Shown one piece after another: positions 27,057 to 36,229 of a stretch of DNA of 53,590 nt; within the stretch, counting starts at the first letter, position 1; every line of letters begins with the position of its first letter. Location: contig NZ_JAJNBZ010000038.1 in NCBI RefSeq assembly GCF_021369635.1, positions 1 through 53,590 of the forward strand, written 5' to 3'. Position numbers and translations under genes: made by a program. The notes beneath the pieces were generated by a model that was not told the DNA's origin, searched no databases, and saw nothing but the letters and a program-made list of their open reading frames with translations. This DNA comes from Paenibacillus profundus (GTDB lineage Bacteria; Bacillota; Bacilli; Paenibacillales; Paenibacillaceae).

Positions 27057-29066
27057 TTGAACATAATGCGGTTACGCGAACAGCTTGTACTGTGGAATCA
27101 GGCATCCATTAAGGTGATGGATATTCGTCATATCACAATGAGAGCCAACGAGGAACTTCGCTCATATCCATTGCCAGCCAGCAGTTTCTTTTATACCGTG
27201 AACGGCAGCGCGAACATACAGTTGGATGACGTGATGCACCAGGCCAACCCATTTTATATCGTACATGGCGGAAAAGGCTGCTGCGTAGACATTTTTCCGA
27301 CGGAAGAGGCTTTCGAATACTATATTCTATACTATAAAGCGTCAATTTCGCCTCGTGTCCACCAGAGGTTCGGCAAGATGCTGGAGCGAAGCAATCCATT
27401 TCTTATCCAGTATGGATTTGCGCCGGGTCATCCTATTTCATTGCTGCGCAGTGTACAGCTCATGCATAAGGAGTGGGAGGAGAACGGGGAGCTGGAACAG
27501 TTCCACGTGAAGGCGCTGTTCCATCAATTTGTATACGAGCTGCTATGGCAAATTCACAGCCAGCATATACCGACACGAAAGGCTGATGTGGTGGCACAAG
27601 CAATCCAATATGTGCATAGGCATTATGCTGACCTCATTACGATGGAGAAGCTTGCAGCAATGCTGGACAGCAGTCCGCGCCATCTATCCAGGTTGTTCAA
27701 GCAGCATACTGGCAGCAGCCCCGTGGATTACGTCATTCAGATTCGCATGGACAAGGCGAGGGAACTGCTCCTTTCAACAGGAGCGAACTTGCAGGAGATC
27801 GCAGAGAGTGTCGGGTATTCAGACAGCTATTATTTTGCGAAAATGTTCAAAAAACACGTGGGAGTCGCGCCAATCCGTTATCGCACGGAGAACAGAGGAA
27901 AGTCATGTCCGAATGTGCCATCTGCTGTGGCTCGATATGACATTGTGCAGCAGACAAGCCGCTATTATAGTGAATATGAGAATCATTATCACTATAAATC
28001 GGGGGGAAACCTATCTATGCATGACAGTCGAACATCTTCTGTGGCGGTCACTCTATTGCTCTGCCTTACTCTATTGCTTAGCGCTTGCTCGACAGGAACG
28101 ACAGGGAGCACATCCTTGAACGGAAGCGCACAGTCCACACAAGCAGCATCGAATCACACTTCGGAAACACCAGTTGCCGGCAACGCAGATAACAAGCAAT
28201 CAACAGGGACAGCAGAACAGCCCAAAACCAAAATTGTGTCCACCGTCAAAGGCGATGTAGAAGTGCCGGTTAATCCGAAGCGGGTTGTCGTCTTATATTT
28301 GCTTGGTGATGTGCTTGCTTTTGGCGTGGATCCTGTGGGTATCTCAGACGTGTATAAAGGGGCAGCATTTGAAAGTGAATTGGCAGGCATTCAATCATTG
28401 GGTGAATGGTTCCAGCCAAGTCCCGAGGCAGTGCTTGCGCTTAACCCAGACTTAATTATCGTTCCTTCCGAAGAAACCTATGCAATGCTCAATCAGATTG
28501 CGCCTACGGTTTATTTGCCCTATGAGCAAATGTCTTTAGAAGAACGCTTGAAGAAGCTCGGAGAAGCCTTGGGCAAGGAAGGCGGGCAGTCACAGGCTTT
28601 GCTGGACAACTTCTACGCAAAGGTGGTACAGAGTAAGCAGAAGCTGAAGGAAGCTGGCATATTGGACAAGACGGTATCCATTATGGAAGGTGGCGAGGGC
28701 AACATGGGTGTCATCTCCAGCAAGCAATATGGTCGTGGATCACAGATAATATATGAATACTTGGGGATGAAGGCTCCGGCAATTATTCAGAAGGAAATAG
28801 ACAAGAACGGTGAGAAACCAGCGACTCTGCTTCCTGCCTCTATGGAAGTATTGCATGGATTTTCCGGAGATTACATATTCCGCTCCGCGTATGAAGGAAT
28901 GGAGGATCTTTCCGACAATAAAATTTGGAACAGCATACCGGCTGTGAAGGAAGGCCGACTTATCGACATAAGCTTCGGACTGTCCTACTATAATGACATT
29001 TATTCACTAGATAAGCAGCTAGATTACATTGTGAACAGTTTGCTGGAAGCTGCTAAGGCTAAATAA
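27057..29066 (+). CDS. AraC-type regulator joined in frame to a lipoprotein siderophore-binding protein
   Basis: 669 codons without a stop. Residues 1-~170 are a ligand-binding N-domain and ~185-290 an AraC double helix-turn-helix (MEKLAAMLDSSPRHLSRLFK, LQEIAESVGYSDSYYFAKMFKK). At residue 321 an ATG (28017) follows GGGGGGA by 9 bases and begins a lipoprotein signal, lipobox LLSAC with Cys344. Residues ~390-665 are an iron-chelate binding protein (NPKRVVVLYLLGDVLAFGVDPVGI, LNPDLIIV). Cytosolic Btr of Bacillus combines AraC and binding-protein domains but has no signal peptide between. Either two products arise (regulator-fusion and lipoprotein by internal start) or the chain spans the membrane. 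The TTG at 27057 is a tentative start (GGAG 4 bases away); ATG 27066 is the alternative. Confidence 0.75.
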   Translation: MNIMRLREQLVLWNQASIKVMDIRHITMRANEELRSYPLPASSFFYTVNGSANIQLDDVMHQANPFYIVHGGKGCCVDIFPTEEAFEYYILYYKASISPRVHQRFGKMLERSNPFLIQYGFAPGHPISLLRSVQLMHKEWEENGELEQFHVKALFHQFVYELLWQIHSQHIPTRKADVVAQAIQYVHRHYADLITMEKLAAMLDSSPRHLSRLFKQHTGSSPVDYVIQIRMDKARELLLSTGANLQEIAESVGYSDSYYFAKMFKKHVGVAPIRYRTENRGKSCPNVPSAVARYDIVQQTSRYYSEYENHYHYKSGGNLSMHDSRTSSVAVTLLLCLTLLLSACSTGTTGSTSLNGSAQSTQAASNHTSETPVAGNADNKQSTGTAEQPKTKIVSTVKGDVEVPVNPKRVVVLYLLGDVLAFGVDPVGISDVYKGAAFESELAGIQSLGEWFQPSPEAVLALNPDLIIVPSEETYAMLNQIAPTVYLPYEQMSLEERLKKLGEALGKEGGQSQALLDNFYAKVVQSKQKLKEAGILDKTVSIMEGGEGNMGVISSKQYGRGSQIIYEYLGMKAPAIIQKEIDKNGEKPATLLPASMEVLHGFSGDYIFRSAYEGMEDLSDNKIWNSIPAVKEGRLIDISFGLSYYNDIYSLDKQLDYIVNSLLEAAKAK

Positions 29067-29084
29067 CAATCGGATATCGAGAGT

Positions 29085-29111
29085 AGGGCATCTGTCTTGC
29101 GCAGGTGCCCT
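29085..29111 (+). terminator. Hairpin after the AraC/binding-protein gene
   Basis: Stem AGGGCATCTG/CAGGTGCCCT (29085-29094 with 29102-29111), one G-T pair, little T tail. May be a weak terminator. Confidence 0.4.
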
Positions 29112-29187
29112 TCACGCATTGCTGGCATATCGCAGGAGAAGAATGCATGGAGAATTGAAATTTGGATGCGAGAGAGGAGATGATGCG

Positions 29188-30891
29188 TTGAACGTCAATG
29201 AACATATATGGCTATGGAACCTCGCGTCGATTCATGTGCTTGACGTCCGCCATGTCATGATGGAACTTGGGGAGCAGCTGCTGTCCTATCGCCTGCCGGC
29301 GAGTGCTTTCTTGTATGCGACGAAAGGAAGCGCGCAAGTATGGCTGGATGATGTTGTACATATGACGGAGCACTTTCATGTCTTTCATGGAGGCAAGGGG
29401 ACATGTGTGGATATTGCCGCCGGAGAGAACTTTGAATATTACTTAATTCTATACAAAGCAATGGTTCCTGTGATTGGCGGACGCGACATTGTACAGCTGC
29501 TGGAGAATGAGAGGCCATTTGATATCCAATATGAGTTCCCACCTCAGTATCCTCTTGCCTTGTACGATTCGATCAGTCTGATGAATCAGGAATGGAAGCA
29601 GGGAAGCGCACTGGAGCAACTGCATGTTCGCACGTTATTCCTCCAATTCGTGTACGAGCTGCTATGGCAAATGGATAGGCACGGCATTACAACCGTGAAA
29701 CCGGATCTGATCACACAAGCTATACGTTATATACATGATAAGTACCCTGAATCGTTATCACTGGATTCGATTGCTCAAGCGTTGAACTACAACGTTCATT
29801 ATTTTTCCAGAAAATTTAAACGCCAAATGGGACAAAGCCCAATCGCTTACTTGATTCAGGTTAGGATGGAACATGCGCAGAATCTGCTGCTGAATACGAA
29901 TGCGACGCTGCAGGAAATTGCGGAACGAGTTGGATACACAGACTTGTATTACTTCATCCGGATTTTCAAGAAGCATGCGGGGCTATCCCCAGGAAAATAT
30001 AGGGATTCTATGTTGAATATGAAAAAGGTTCCGGAGCGTCCATTCAGCAGGTTCAGAACCCCCATTGTGAAGCGAAGTCCTAAGCGATATAGTATGGATG
30101 TATGTGAGAATCATTATCGTATTGCAAGGCAATCCGATCGGCGATTTGCTGGCACTTGGCATACAACCGGTCGGGATTGATCGTCGGTTTATTGAAGGTT
30201 CGGATATAAGGATAAGGAGCATATACCAGCGAAGGATATCGGCTATCCAACGAATATGGAGACCGTTCTTTCCCTGGATCCAGACTTGACCGTGCTATCC
30301 TATATTTTAGACAAGGAATATGAGGAAGCATCCAAGATTTCTCCGGTCGTCGTGTTCGACGGGGCTTTGCCTATGAAGGAACGCTTCCCCATCATTGCGG
30401 ATATAGTGGGGAAGAAAGCGGAAGCAGAACAACTGCTAGCGAACTACAATCACAAGGCTGAAGCGATGTGGAACAATTTGCGGGACAGCGGTAAGTTAGC
30501 TGCTGGTGAGACGGCCGTTGTACTTCAGTATTTCTGGAATCGCTCGATGTATGTGATGAAGACAGGTGGACTTGCTGAACTGCTTTATCAGCCTGCTGGG
30601 TTCGCGATGGATGCGAAGGTGAAGACATTAGAGCCTAATAGCGGTCCCTATATTGAGGTGGCTGAGGAAGCCATACACGAAACACTGATCGGAGACCATC
30701 TTTTTGTACTGTACACGGGCGATAAAGAGGCTAAGAAGTCATTTGACGAATTGGTGAAGTCTCCATTGTGGAAATCACTCCCTGCAGTAAAAAACGGCAA
30801 CGTTCATTTTATGGAGGACAAATGGAATAATAATGACATGATGACGAGCGGCATGCTGCTGGATGAATTCCCTAAGGTGATATCTCCGTAA
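29188..30891 (+). pseudogene. Second AraC/binding-protein (Btr-like) gene, broken by two frameshifts
   Basis: Paralogue of the gene just upstream. The intact N-terminal frame (TTG start at 29188, AGGAG 8 bases before) gives ~330 residues with the N-domain and AraC helix-turn-helix (LDSIAQALNYNVHYFSRKFK, LQEIAERVGYTDLYYFIRIFKK). It then runs into a stop at 30180. The binding-protein part continues in another frame from ~30100 (IIIVLQGNPIGDLLALGIQP) and shifts again near 30200 to a third frame, which ends at 30891 (METVLSLDPDLTVLSY ... WKSLPAVKNGNVHFMEDKW). No lipoprotein signal separates the domains here, so it is the cytosolic Btr layout. It is a pseudogene unless the two shifts are base-call errors. 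Confidence 0.75.
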
Positions 30892-30897
30892 GTCAAG

Positions 30898-30940
30898 AAG
30901 CGGCCAAATCTCTGTCAAGAGAGAGGTCGCTTTTTATTTT
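30898..30940 (+). terminator. Terminator after the Btr-like pseudogene
   Basis: Imperfect stem with AGCGGCC..TCTCT pairing to AGAGA..GGTCGCT, followed by TTTTTATTTT, 7 bases after the stop. Confidence 0.8.
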
Positions 30941-31102
30941 ATTGATGAATATCGAATGGATACTCAGCACAAATAAATCGTTTCATTTTGTTATGAATAA
31001 GAGGATATGGGAATTGCTGCGTGGAGCATCGGCTTATCGTAGTGGATAATGGGTACGGTTGACATGGTTAGATAGTAGCCAGGAAAAAAGGAGAGGATAT
31101 CC

Positions 31103-32551
31103 ATCCGACATCGTTCTTTCATTGCAGGCTTGCTATTAGTTTTGCTGTTCATTCCCATTTCATCTTCAGCAGATGCCAGTGGGTTCGATGTACAGAAGCA
31201 TTACTTAGACATTGCTTATTCCTTTAATGATGAGGGGTACACATTCAAGGCCAAGACGACTACCGTCGACTATACGACGGGAAGGATGGCAACCAAGGAA
31301 GAAGTCATCCCGGAACTGGCAGAGTGGACCAAGCCAGGACACTTCTATGAGCTGCGGACAGATATAGAGAAAAAACCAGGCACGTATTTGATGTACGGGG
31401 TGCTATACGAGCGTGACAAGCCAGATACGGAGCGGGTGTTATTCTCTTATCAGTTTCAGACGCATGAATTTCGGGTAATTAAGCACCTAAAGAGCGGAGA
31501 AGGGACCTGGCTGCAACCGTTCATTAGTCAAGGCGTGTATGAAATTGTCCATCAGGATGGGAGCGCGGCGATCTATTCGCTAGCAACCGGAAAATATATT
31601 AACAAAGCTGTTGGAACCGTATCTGCATATAGAGGAGAGTTCTTGTACCTGCCGACCGTACAGTATGGCGATCTGCTTTTCTACGATAACAATCAAAAAA
31701 GTTACATACACCTGAAATCGGATGGTAAGCTGATTAAGTTGGAGCGGCCAAGTCCTACAGATGAAAATGTTCAATATTCAAGGAAAGTTGGTAAGTCTAC
31801 TTATCGCAGATATAAGAAAGGATCCGAAGTTCGAGTGGAACTAGTTGCGCCTAGCGGCAAAGTAACGGTTCTCAACACGGTGAATCTGAACATTCGCAAT
31901 AGCTGGCAATGGACTTACGAGATGTTCTCCCCGCAAGGGAAGTATGTAACCACGTATAAGATATTGAGCAAAGAATCTTCCCGCTTGGAAGTATTCGATA
32001 CCGATACGGGCAAAAAAATAAATAGTATGGTATTTCAGACGCGGGCACGCTTTTCAGATTCTTATTTGTATTGGCGGCGAACAGGCAGTGATCATATTGT
32101 GCAAAGCGCGATGAGTGCAGATTATTATTTTAATTTGAAAAATGGAGTCTACGTTCGGGAATCGAACAGCGGCACAAGCTCCAACTGGACATATTCCTCG
32201 TTTCCAGATTCCTTGATGGTTGAGGAAGATCCGATTGCGATCAAGTACAAAGACCAATTCGTCCAGTATACGGGACAAGGAACCTTTGTCAGTAAGAATA
32301 GTCAGGAATATGTGCCGGTGCGGGCGTTAATGAAGACATTGTCAGGTACGTTAACGTCGAAGAACGGAGTGACAACGCTATCGTTCAATCAGAAAAAGCT
32401 TGCTTTGGACAAAAGTAAAATAATTACGTGGGATAGTCAAACCTATTATCCGCTCCGGGATATTACCAAGGCTTTTGGCTTGCAGATGAAATTTCGCAAT
32501 TCACGAGCCAATTATGTCGCTAACGGATATCCGGAAATCGAAATCTACTAA
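31103..32551 (+). CDS. Secreted protein with C-terminal copper-amine-oxidase-N-like stalk domain
   Basis: About 482 aa. A signal peptide RHRSFIAGLLLVLLFIPISSSADA is encoded from 31106 on, so the start must be at or before 31103, where the codon is ATC, 6 bases after GGAGAGG. No ATG, GTG or TTG in frame precedes the signal; the first is TTG 31130, inside it. Probably an ATG that became ATC, or a rare start. The body is beta-rich and propeller-like. The last ~75 residues (GTFVSKNSQEYVPVRALMKTL...YYPLRDITKAFGLQM) are the stalk domain common in paenibacilli cell-surface proteins. Function unknown. Confidence 0.7.
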   Translation: MRHRSFIAGLLLVLLFIPISSSADASGFDVQKHYLDIAYSFNDEGYTFKAKTTTVDYTTGRMATKEEVIPELAEWTKPGHFYELRTDIEKKPGTYLMYGVLYERDKPDTERVLFSYQFQTHEFRVIKHLKSGEGTWLQPFISQGVYEIVHQDGSAAIYSLATGKYINKAVGTVSAYRGEFLYLPTVQYGDLLFYDNNQKSYIHLKSDGKLIKLERPSPTDENVQYSRKVGKSTYRRYKKGSEVRVELVAPSGKVTVLNTVNLNIRNSWQWTYEMFSPQGKYVTTYKILSKESSRLEVFDTDTGKKINSMVFQTRARFSDSYLYWRRTGSDHIVQSAMSADYYFNLKNGVYVRESNSGTSSNWTYSSFPDSLMVEEDPIAIKYKDQFVQYTGQGTFVSKNSQEYVPVRALMKTLSGTLTSKNGVTTLSFNQKKLALDKSKIITWDSQTYYPLRDITKAFGLQMKFRNSRANYVANGYPEIEIY

Positions 32552-32581
32552 CCTTCAGCTAATGGAGGTTGAGAGGCTCCC

Positions 32582-32625
32582 AAAAAGGTCAGAAGGACAG
32601 CGCTTTGCCGTCTTTCTGACCTTTT
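32582..32625. terminator. Bidirectional terminator
   Basis: AAAAAGGTCAGAA...TTCTGACCTTTTT, an A-run and T-run flanked stem between two convergent genes (stop codons at 32551 and 32659). It serves both strands. Confidence 0.9.
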
Positions 32626-32658
32626 TCAACAGACATTATTGGCAGCATAGCAGGGGAG

Positions 32659-33873
32659 CTACAGCGAGATCAGATCCCGGGACAGCTTGTTCAGCCGCTC
32701 GCAGCCGTTGTCCGTGACCAGCACCATGTCCTCGATCATGATCGAGCCAATACCGTGGCCGTAGTACGGCGTCTCCAGACAGATGACCATGTCCGGGAGA
32801 AAGACGGTATTCTCCGAAGGACTCAGGAACGGGGCTTCCTCGGCCGCGAGGCTCAGTCCTGCGCTGTGCCCCAGATGGCCCCGGTTGTAATTCGGGAGAC
32901 CTGAGCGGCGGATCAAAGGCATCACTTCGTCGAACGCGCGCTTCATCGGCAGGCCTGGCTCGATTAGCTCCAGCAGCCGATCGTGTCCGGCCCGCAACGC
33001 GCCGTATATGCGCTTCACCGTGTCCGAAGGAGAGCCGAGCACGAAGGTGCGGGCAATGTCCGAACCGTAACCGGCCACATCGACACCGACATCGAATTTG
33101 ATCAAGTCGCCCGGCTGTCCCGGACGCGTATCGAAAATATGCGCAGGGGCGAAATGCGCGCCGACGGAAATCATGTGGAAGCGGGATGACGCCCCGTCCG
33201 CATGGGTTAGCAAAGCGAGCCGGAAATGGTCGGCAATCTCGGCGGCCGAGCTGCCAGTCCGGATTCCCTTTATCGTTTCGGTGATGCCAATTTCGGCGTA
33301 AGCGCAGCTCTTGCGCAGTTGCTCGATTTCCCAAGGCGTCTTGCGTGCGCGCAGCTCGGTCAGTACCGCGCTCGCTTCCGTCAGATCAAGATCCGGTACA
33401 GCTTCGCGTAACGCATTCACGGCAGGATATCGCATGGAGCTCATCTCCACAGCTGCCTTGCCGCTGCTTATTCCGTTTTCAGCCAGCACCTGCCGCAGGA
33501 GCCCGAACATCTCCTGCACTTGATGGTTTACAGGCCGCCGCCCCTCGTACTTGACGCCGCGCAGCCCAAGCGGATCGTCTACGTCGACCCAGGTCGGATA
33601 CGTTCGAAGCTCGCATTGGGGCAAATCTTCCGGTACGCCCGCGGCCTCAAACTCATTCATAATGATGACTGTCCGGCGGGTCGGGTCGCGAAACATAACA
33701 GCCAGCGCAACTTCGCTCATGCGCAATGTATACATGAACGTGCTGGGGTGGCCGGACAAGTAGTAGAAATTTTCGCAGCTCGATGCCACAAGAGCTTCTA
33801 CATTTTCCTTCTCCATGATCGCTCGCGCCCGTTCCGCGACATTCTTCAAATGCTCTGCTTTGCCGTGAACCAC
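32659..33873 (-). CDS. M24 family metallopeptidase (Xaa-Pro dipeptidase-like)
   Basis: 404 aa. N-terminal creatinase-like domain (NVEALVASSCENFYYLSG) and C-terminal pita-bread fold. The five metal ligands can be placed: Asp in IKFDVGVDVAGYGSDIAR (two Asp), His in NYNRGHLGHSAGL, Glu in MVICLETPYYG and Glu in SIMIEDMVLV. It would cleave X-Pro dipeptides or hydrolyse a related amide. It is the last gene of the minus-strand operon with an amino-acid ABC transporter, 27 bases after the ATPase gene, suggesting import and breakdown of a peptide or modified amino acid. Confidence 0.9.
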   Translation of the reverse strand: MVHGKAEHLKNVAERARAIMEKENVEALVASSCENFYYLSGHPSTFMYTLRMSEVALAVMFRDPTRRTVIIMNEFEAAGVPEDLPQCELRTYPTWVDVDDPLGLRGVKYEGRRPVNHQVQEMFGLLRQVLAENGISSGKAAVEMSSMRYPAVNALREAVPDLDLTEASAVLTELRARKTPWEIEQLRKSCAYAEIGITETIKGIRTGSSAAEIADHFRLALLTHADGASSRFHMISVGAHFAPAHIFDTRPGQPGDLIKFDVGVDVAGYGSDIARTFVLGSPSDTVKRIYGALRAGHDRLLELIEPGLPMKRAFDEVMPLIRRSGLPNYNRGHLGHSAGLSLAAEEAPFLSPSENTVFLPDMVICLETPYYGHGIGSIMIEDMVLVTDNGCERLNKLSRDLISL

Positions 33874-33900
33874 ACTGTCAACTCCTTCGAATCTTTCTCG

Positions 33901-34668
33901 TTATTCCGTTTCCGGTTCGCTCGCGAGCTGCCGCAAAAACTTGCGAGCCCGCTCCGTCTGCGGCTGAACGAAAAATTGGTCAGGCGAACCTTCTTCCTGG
34001 ATTTTTCCGTCGCTCATAAAAATAATCCGATTCGCCACTTCCCGCGCAAACTTCATCTCGTGGGTGACGACGATCATCGTCATACCTTCCGTGGCAAGCT
34101 GCTTCATGACCGACAGCACTTCTCCCGTCAATTCGGGATCCAGTGCGGATGTTGGCTCGTCGAACAGCATGATTTGCGGCTGCATGGCGAGAGCCCGGGC
34201 AATGGCTACCCGCTGCTGCTGGCCGCCGGACAGCCGGGAAGGATATTCATTCTTTTTGTTTAACAGTCCCACTTTGGCGAGCAGAGACTCTCCGGTTTCG
34301 ACGGCCTGTGCTTTGCTCCTCTTTTTTACAATCGTGGGGGCCATAATGACGTTCTCCAAGGCGGTCATATGCGGAAACAAATTAAACGACTGGAACACCA
34401 TGCCGGTTAACGTCCGAATGTGCCGTACCGCTTCCTTCTTAGCCGATGCGTCCATCGAGGCGTTCCAAGTTGCATCGCCCACCCGGATCGATCCTTCGTC
34501 AGGCACCTCCAGACCGTTCAAGCAGCGCAGCAGCGTGCTTTTGCCAGAACCGCTCGGTCCGACCAAGACCACGATTTCTCCGGAACGAATATGCAGATCG
34601 ATATCGCGGAACACGACCAGATCGCCGAAGCTTTTGCCAAGTTTGTTTACCTCAATCATGTAAATCAC
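33901..34668 (-). CDS. Amino-acid ABC transporter ATP-binding protein (GlnQ type)
   Basis: 255 aa. Walker A GPSGSGKST, Q-loop MVFQSFNLFPHMT, signature LSGGQQQR, Walker B IMLFDEPTSALDPEL, switch His VVTHEM; these are the polar amino-acid uptake subfamily sequences. It follows the permease gene by 6 bases. Energises the importer encoded by the two upstream genes. Confidence 0.92.
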   Translation of the reverse strand: MIYMIEVNKLGKSFGDLVVFRDIDLHIRSGEIVVLVGPSGSGKSTLLRCLNGLEVPDEGSIRVGDATWNASMDASAKKEAVRHIRTLTGMVFQSFNLFPHMTALENVIMAPTIVKKRSKAQAVETGESLLAKVGLLNKKNEYPSRLSGGQQQRVAIARALAMQPQIMLFDEPTSALDPELTGEVLSVMKQLATEGMTMIVVTHEMKFAREVANRIIFMSDGKIQEEGSPDQFFVQPQTERARKFLRQLASEPETE

Positions 34669-34674
34669 ACGTCC

Positions 34675-35319
34675 TTAATATGCTTTTGACAAACGCGTCT
34701 CCATACGGTTCAGAATCGAAGAGAAGAACACGCTCATAATCCAGTACATGAGCGCAATGGCCACATAAAAAGGCATGGCGACATAATATTGCGCAATTAG
34801 CAGTTGCGCGGAGCGCAGCAACTCGGTCACGGTAACGACGGACACGAGCGACGTCTCCTTCAGCATTCCGATAAACGTATTGCCGAGCGGCGGAATCGCC
34901 ACGCGGGCCGCCTGCGGCAGCACAACCCGCCGCATCGTCTGCCACGGCGTCAATCCTAGGGATAGAGCGGCTTCCGTCTGCCCATTGGACACGGATAATA
35001 TCGCGCCGCGGAACGTTTCGGACAAGTATGCGCTGATGTTGATACTAAGTGAAATAAAGGCCGCAGTGAGCGGCCCAAGCGTAATCCCGAAATCGGGCAG
35101 TCCGTAATAAATAATGAAGATTTGCACTAGGATCGGTGTTCCCCGAATGATGGAAACGTAACCTTTGGCCAAATTACGGACGAACCAATTTCCTTTCAAG
35201 CGGGCAATGGCGACGATCATCCCGATGAGGAGTCCGAAGAACATGGAAACGATGGTGATCAAGAGTGTGTAGTACGCGCCCGTTAATAGAAATTGAAAGT
35301 TTTGTGTAACGAGTTCCAT
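34675..35319 (-). CDS. Amino-acid ABC transporter permease (HisM/GlnP type)
   Basis: 214 aa, five predicted membrane helices. It has the family motifs YVSIIRGTPILVQIFIIYYGLP and the EAA loop EAALSLGLTPWQTMRRVVLPQA-AR. Encoded between the binding-protein and ATPase genes. Likely forms a homodimeric channel for a polar amino acid; specificity is not visible. Confidence 0.92.
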   Translation of the reverse strand: MELVTQNFQFLLTGAYYTLLITIVSMFFGLLIGMIVAIARLKGNWFVRNLAKGYVSIIRGTPILVQIFIIYYGLPDFGITLGPLTAAFISLSINISAYLSETFRGAILSVSNGQTEAALSLGLTPWQTMRRVVLPQAARVAIPPLGNTFIGMLKETSLVSVVTVTELLRSAQLLIAQYYVAMPFYVAIALMYWIMSVFFSSILNRMETRLSKAY

Positions 35320-35346
35320 TTCCTGTACCCTCCCGGTTCGTATGAA

Positions 35347-36171
35347 TTAAAAGTTCGGATTCACGCCAAACCATTTTTGGAAAATCTCTTTAAATGTGCC
35401 GTCGGATTTCATCTCGGTGAGCGCTTTATTGATTGCATCGAGCAGCTCCGGATTGTTTTTGCGGATCGCGATTCCGGCGAAATCCTCTTTGATCGGCTCT
35501 CCGACCGCCTTGACGTCGAAGTGATTTTTCTCGATAAGCGGCTTGATGGCGAATACGTTATTAATGGTCGCGTCGATGCGGCCGACGTTCAAATCTTGCA
35601 GGGACGTGATGACATCGTTATACGTGGCGATTTCGAACGTACCGACTTTTGGCATCGCGACGTCACGCAAATATTTCTCATCGTTCGTGCCGAGCCCGAC
35701 GCCAATCTTTTTGTCTTTGAAATCTTCAAGTTTCTCGATCGTCGTATTATCGCTTTTGACGAGGACATTCACGGCGTTTTTCACGTAAGGCGTCGAGAAA
35801 TCCATCTTTTGCTTGCGATCCTCCGTAATCGTTACTTGGCTTACAAGCGCATCGTATTTATCCTTCTGTAGTCCTTCGACCAGCCCGGAGAATTCGCCGG
35901 TGATGAACTCCACTTCCACGCCGAGGCGTTTCGCCACTGCTTTAGCGACATCCGCATCGAAGCCGTCGACCTCGTGCTTGTCGTTTAGGAAGTTGTACGG
36001 GGCATAGGTGCCCATGAGCCCAACTCTGATTTTTCCGGCCTTCTTGATTTGCTCGAGCGCGTTTGCGGCGTTCGCATCTTGGGCCGCCTTGCTTCCGCAT
36101 GCAGCGAGTGCGATAGATAGAACAGTGAGCAGCAAAGCGGCTTTGACGAATTTTTGCAGTTTGACAGACAT
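35347..36171 (-). CDS. Amino-acid ABC transporter substrate-binding lipoprotein
   Basis: 274 aa from the ATG at 36171, 8 bases after GGAGG; the ATG five codons upstream lies on that site. Lipobox ALAAC, Cys25. Mature protein is a family 3 periplasmic-binding-like fold: GKIRVGLMGTYAPYNFLND, DGFDADVAKAVAKRLGVEVEF, ALVSQVTITEDRKQKMDFS, YVKNAVNVLV. It delivers a polar amino acid to the permease encoded next. Confidence 0.92.
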   Translation of the reverse strand: MSVKLQKFVKAALLLTVLSIALAACGSKAAQDANAANALEQIKKAGKIRVGLMGTYAPYNFLNDKHEVDGFDADVAKAVAKRLGVEVEFITGEFSGLVEGLQKDKYDALVSQVTITEDRKQKMDFSTPYVKNAVNVLVKSDNTTIEKLEDFKDKKIGVGLGTNDEKYLRDVAMPKVGTFEIATYNDVITSLQDLNVGRIDATINNVFAIKPLIEKNHFDVKAVGEPIKEDFAGIAIRKNNPELLDAINKALTEMKSDGTFKEIFQKWFGVNPNF

Positions 36172-36229
36172 GATGATAGCCTCCATTATTGTACGACCTC
36201 TTATGGGGTCTTCATATAAGTAAAATGGG

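Noticed and set aside
32636..33334. 232-codon minus-strand open frame inside the M24 peptidase gene
   Set aside because: Arg/Gly/Ala-rich composition of an out-of-frame shadow in GC-rich DNA; the peptidase frame has all its metal ligands.
33520..34263. 247-codon plus-strand open frame across the peptidase/ATPase junction
   Set aside because: Spans two real genes on the other strand; composition typical of antisense sequence.
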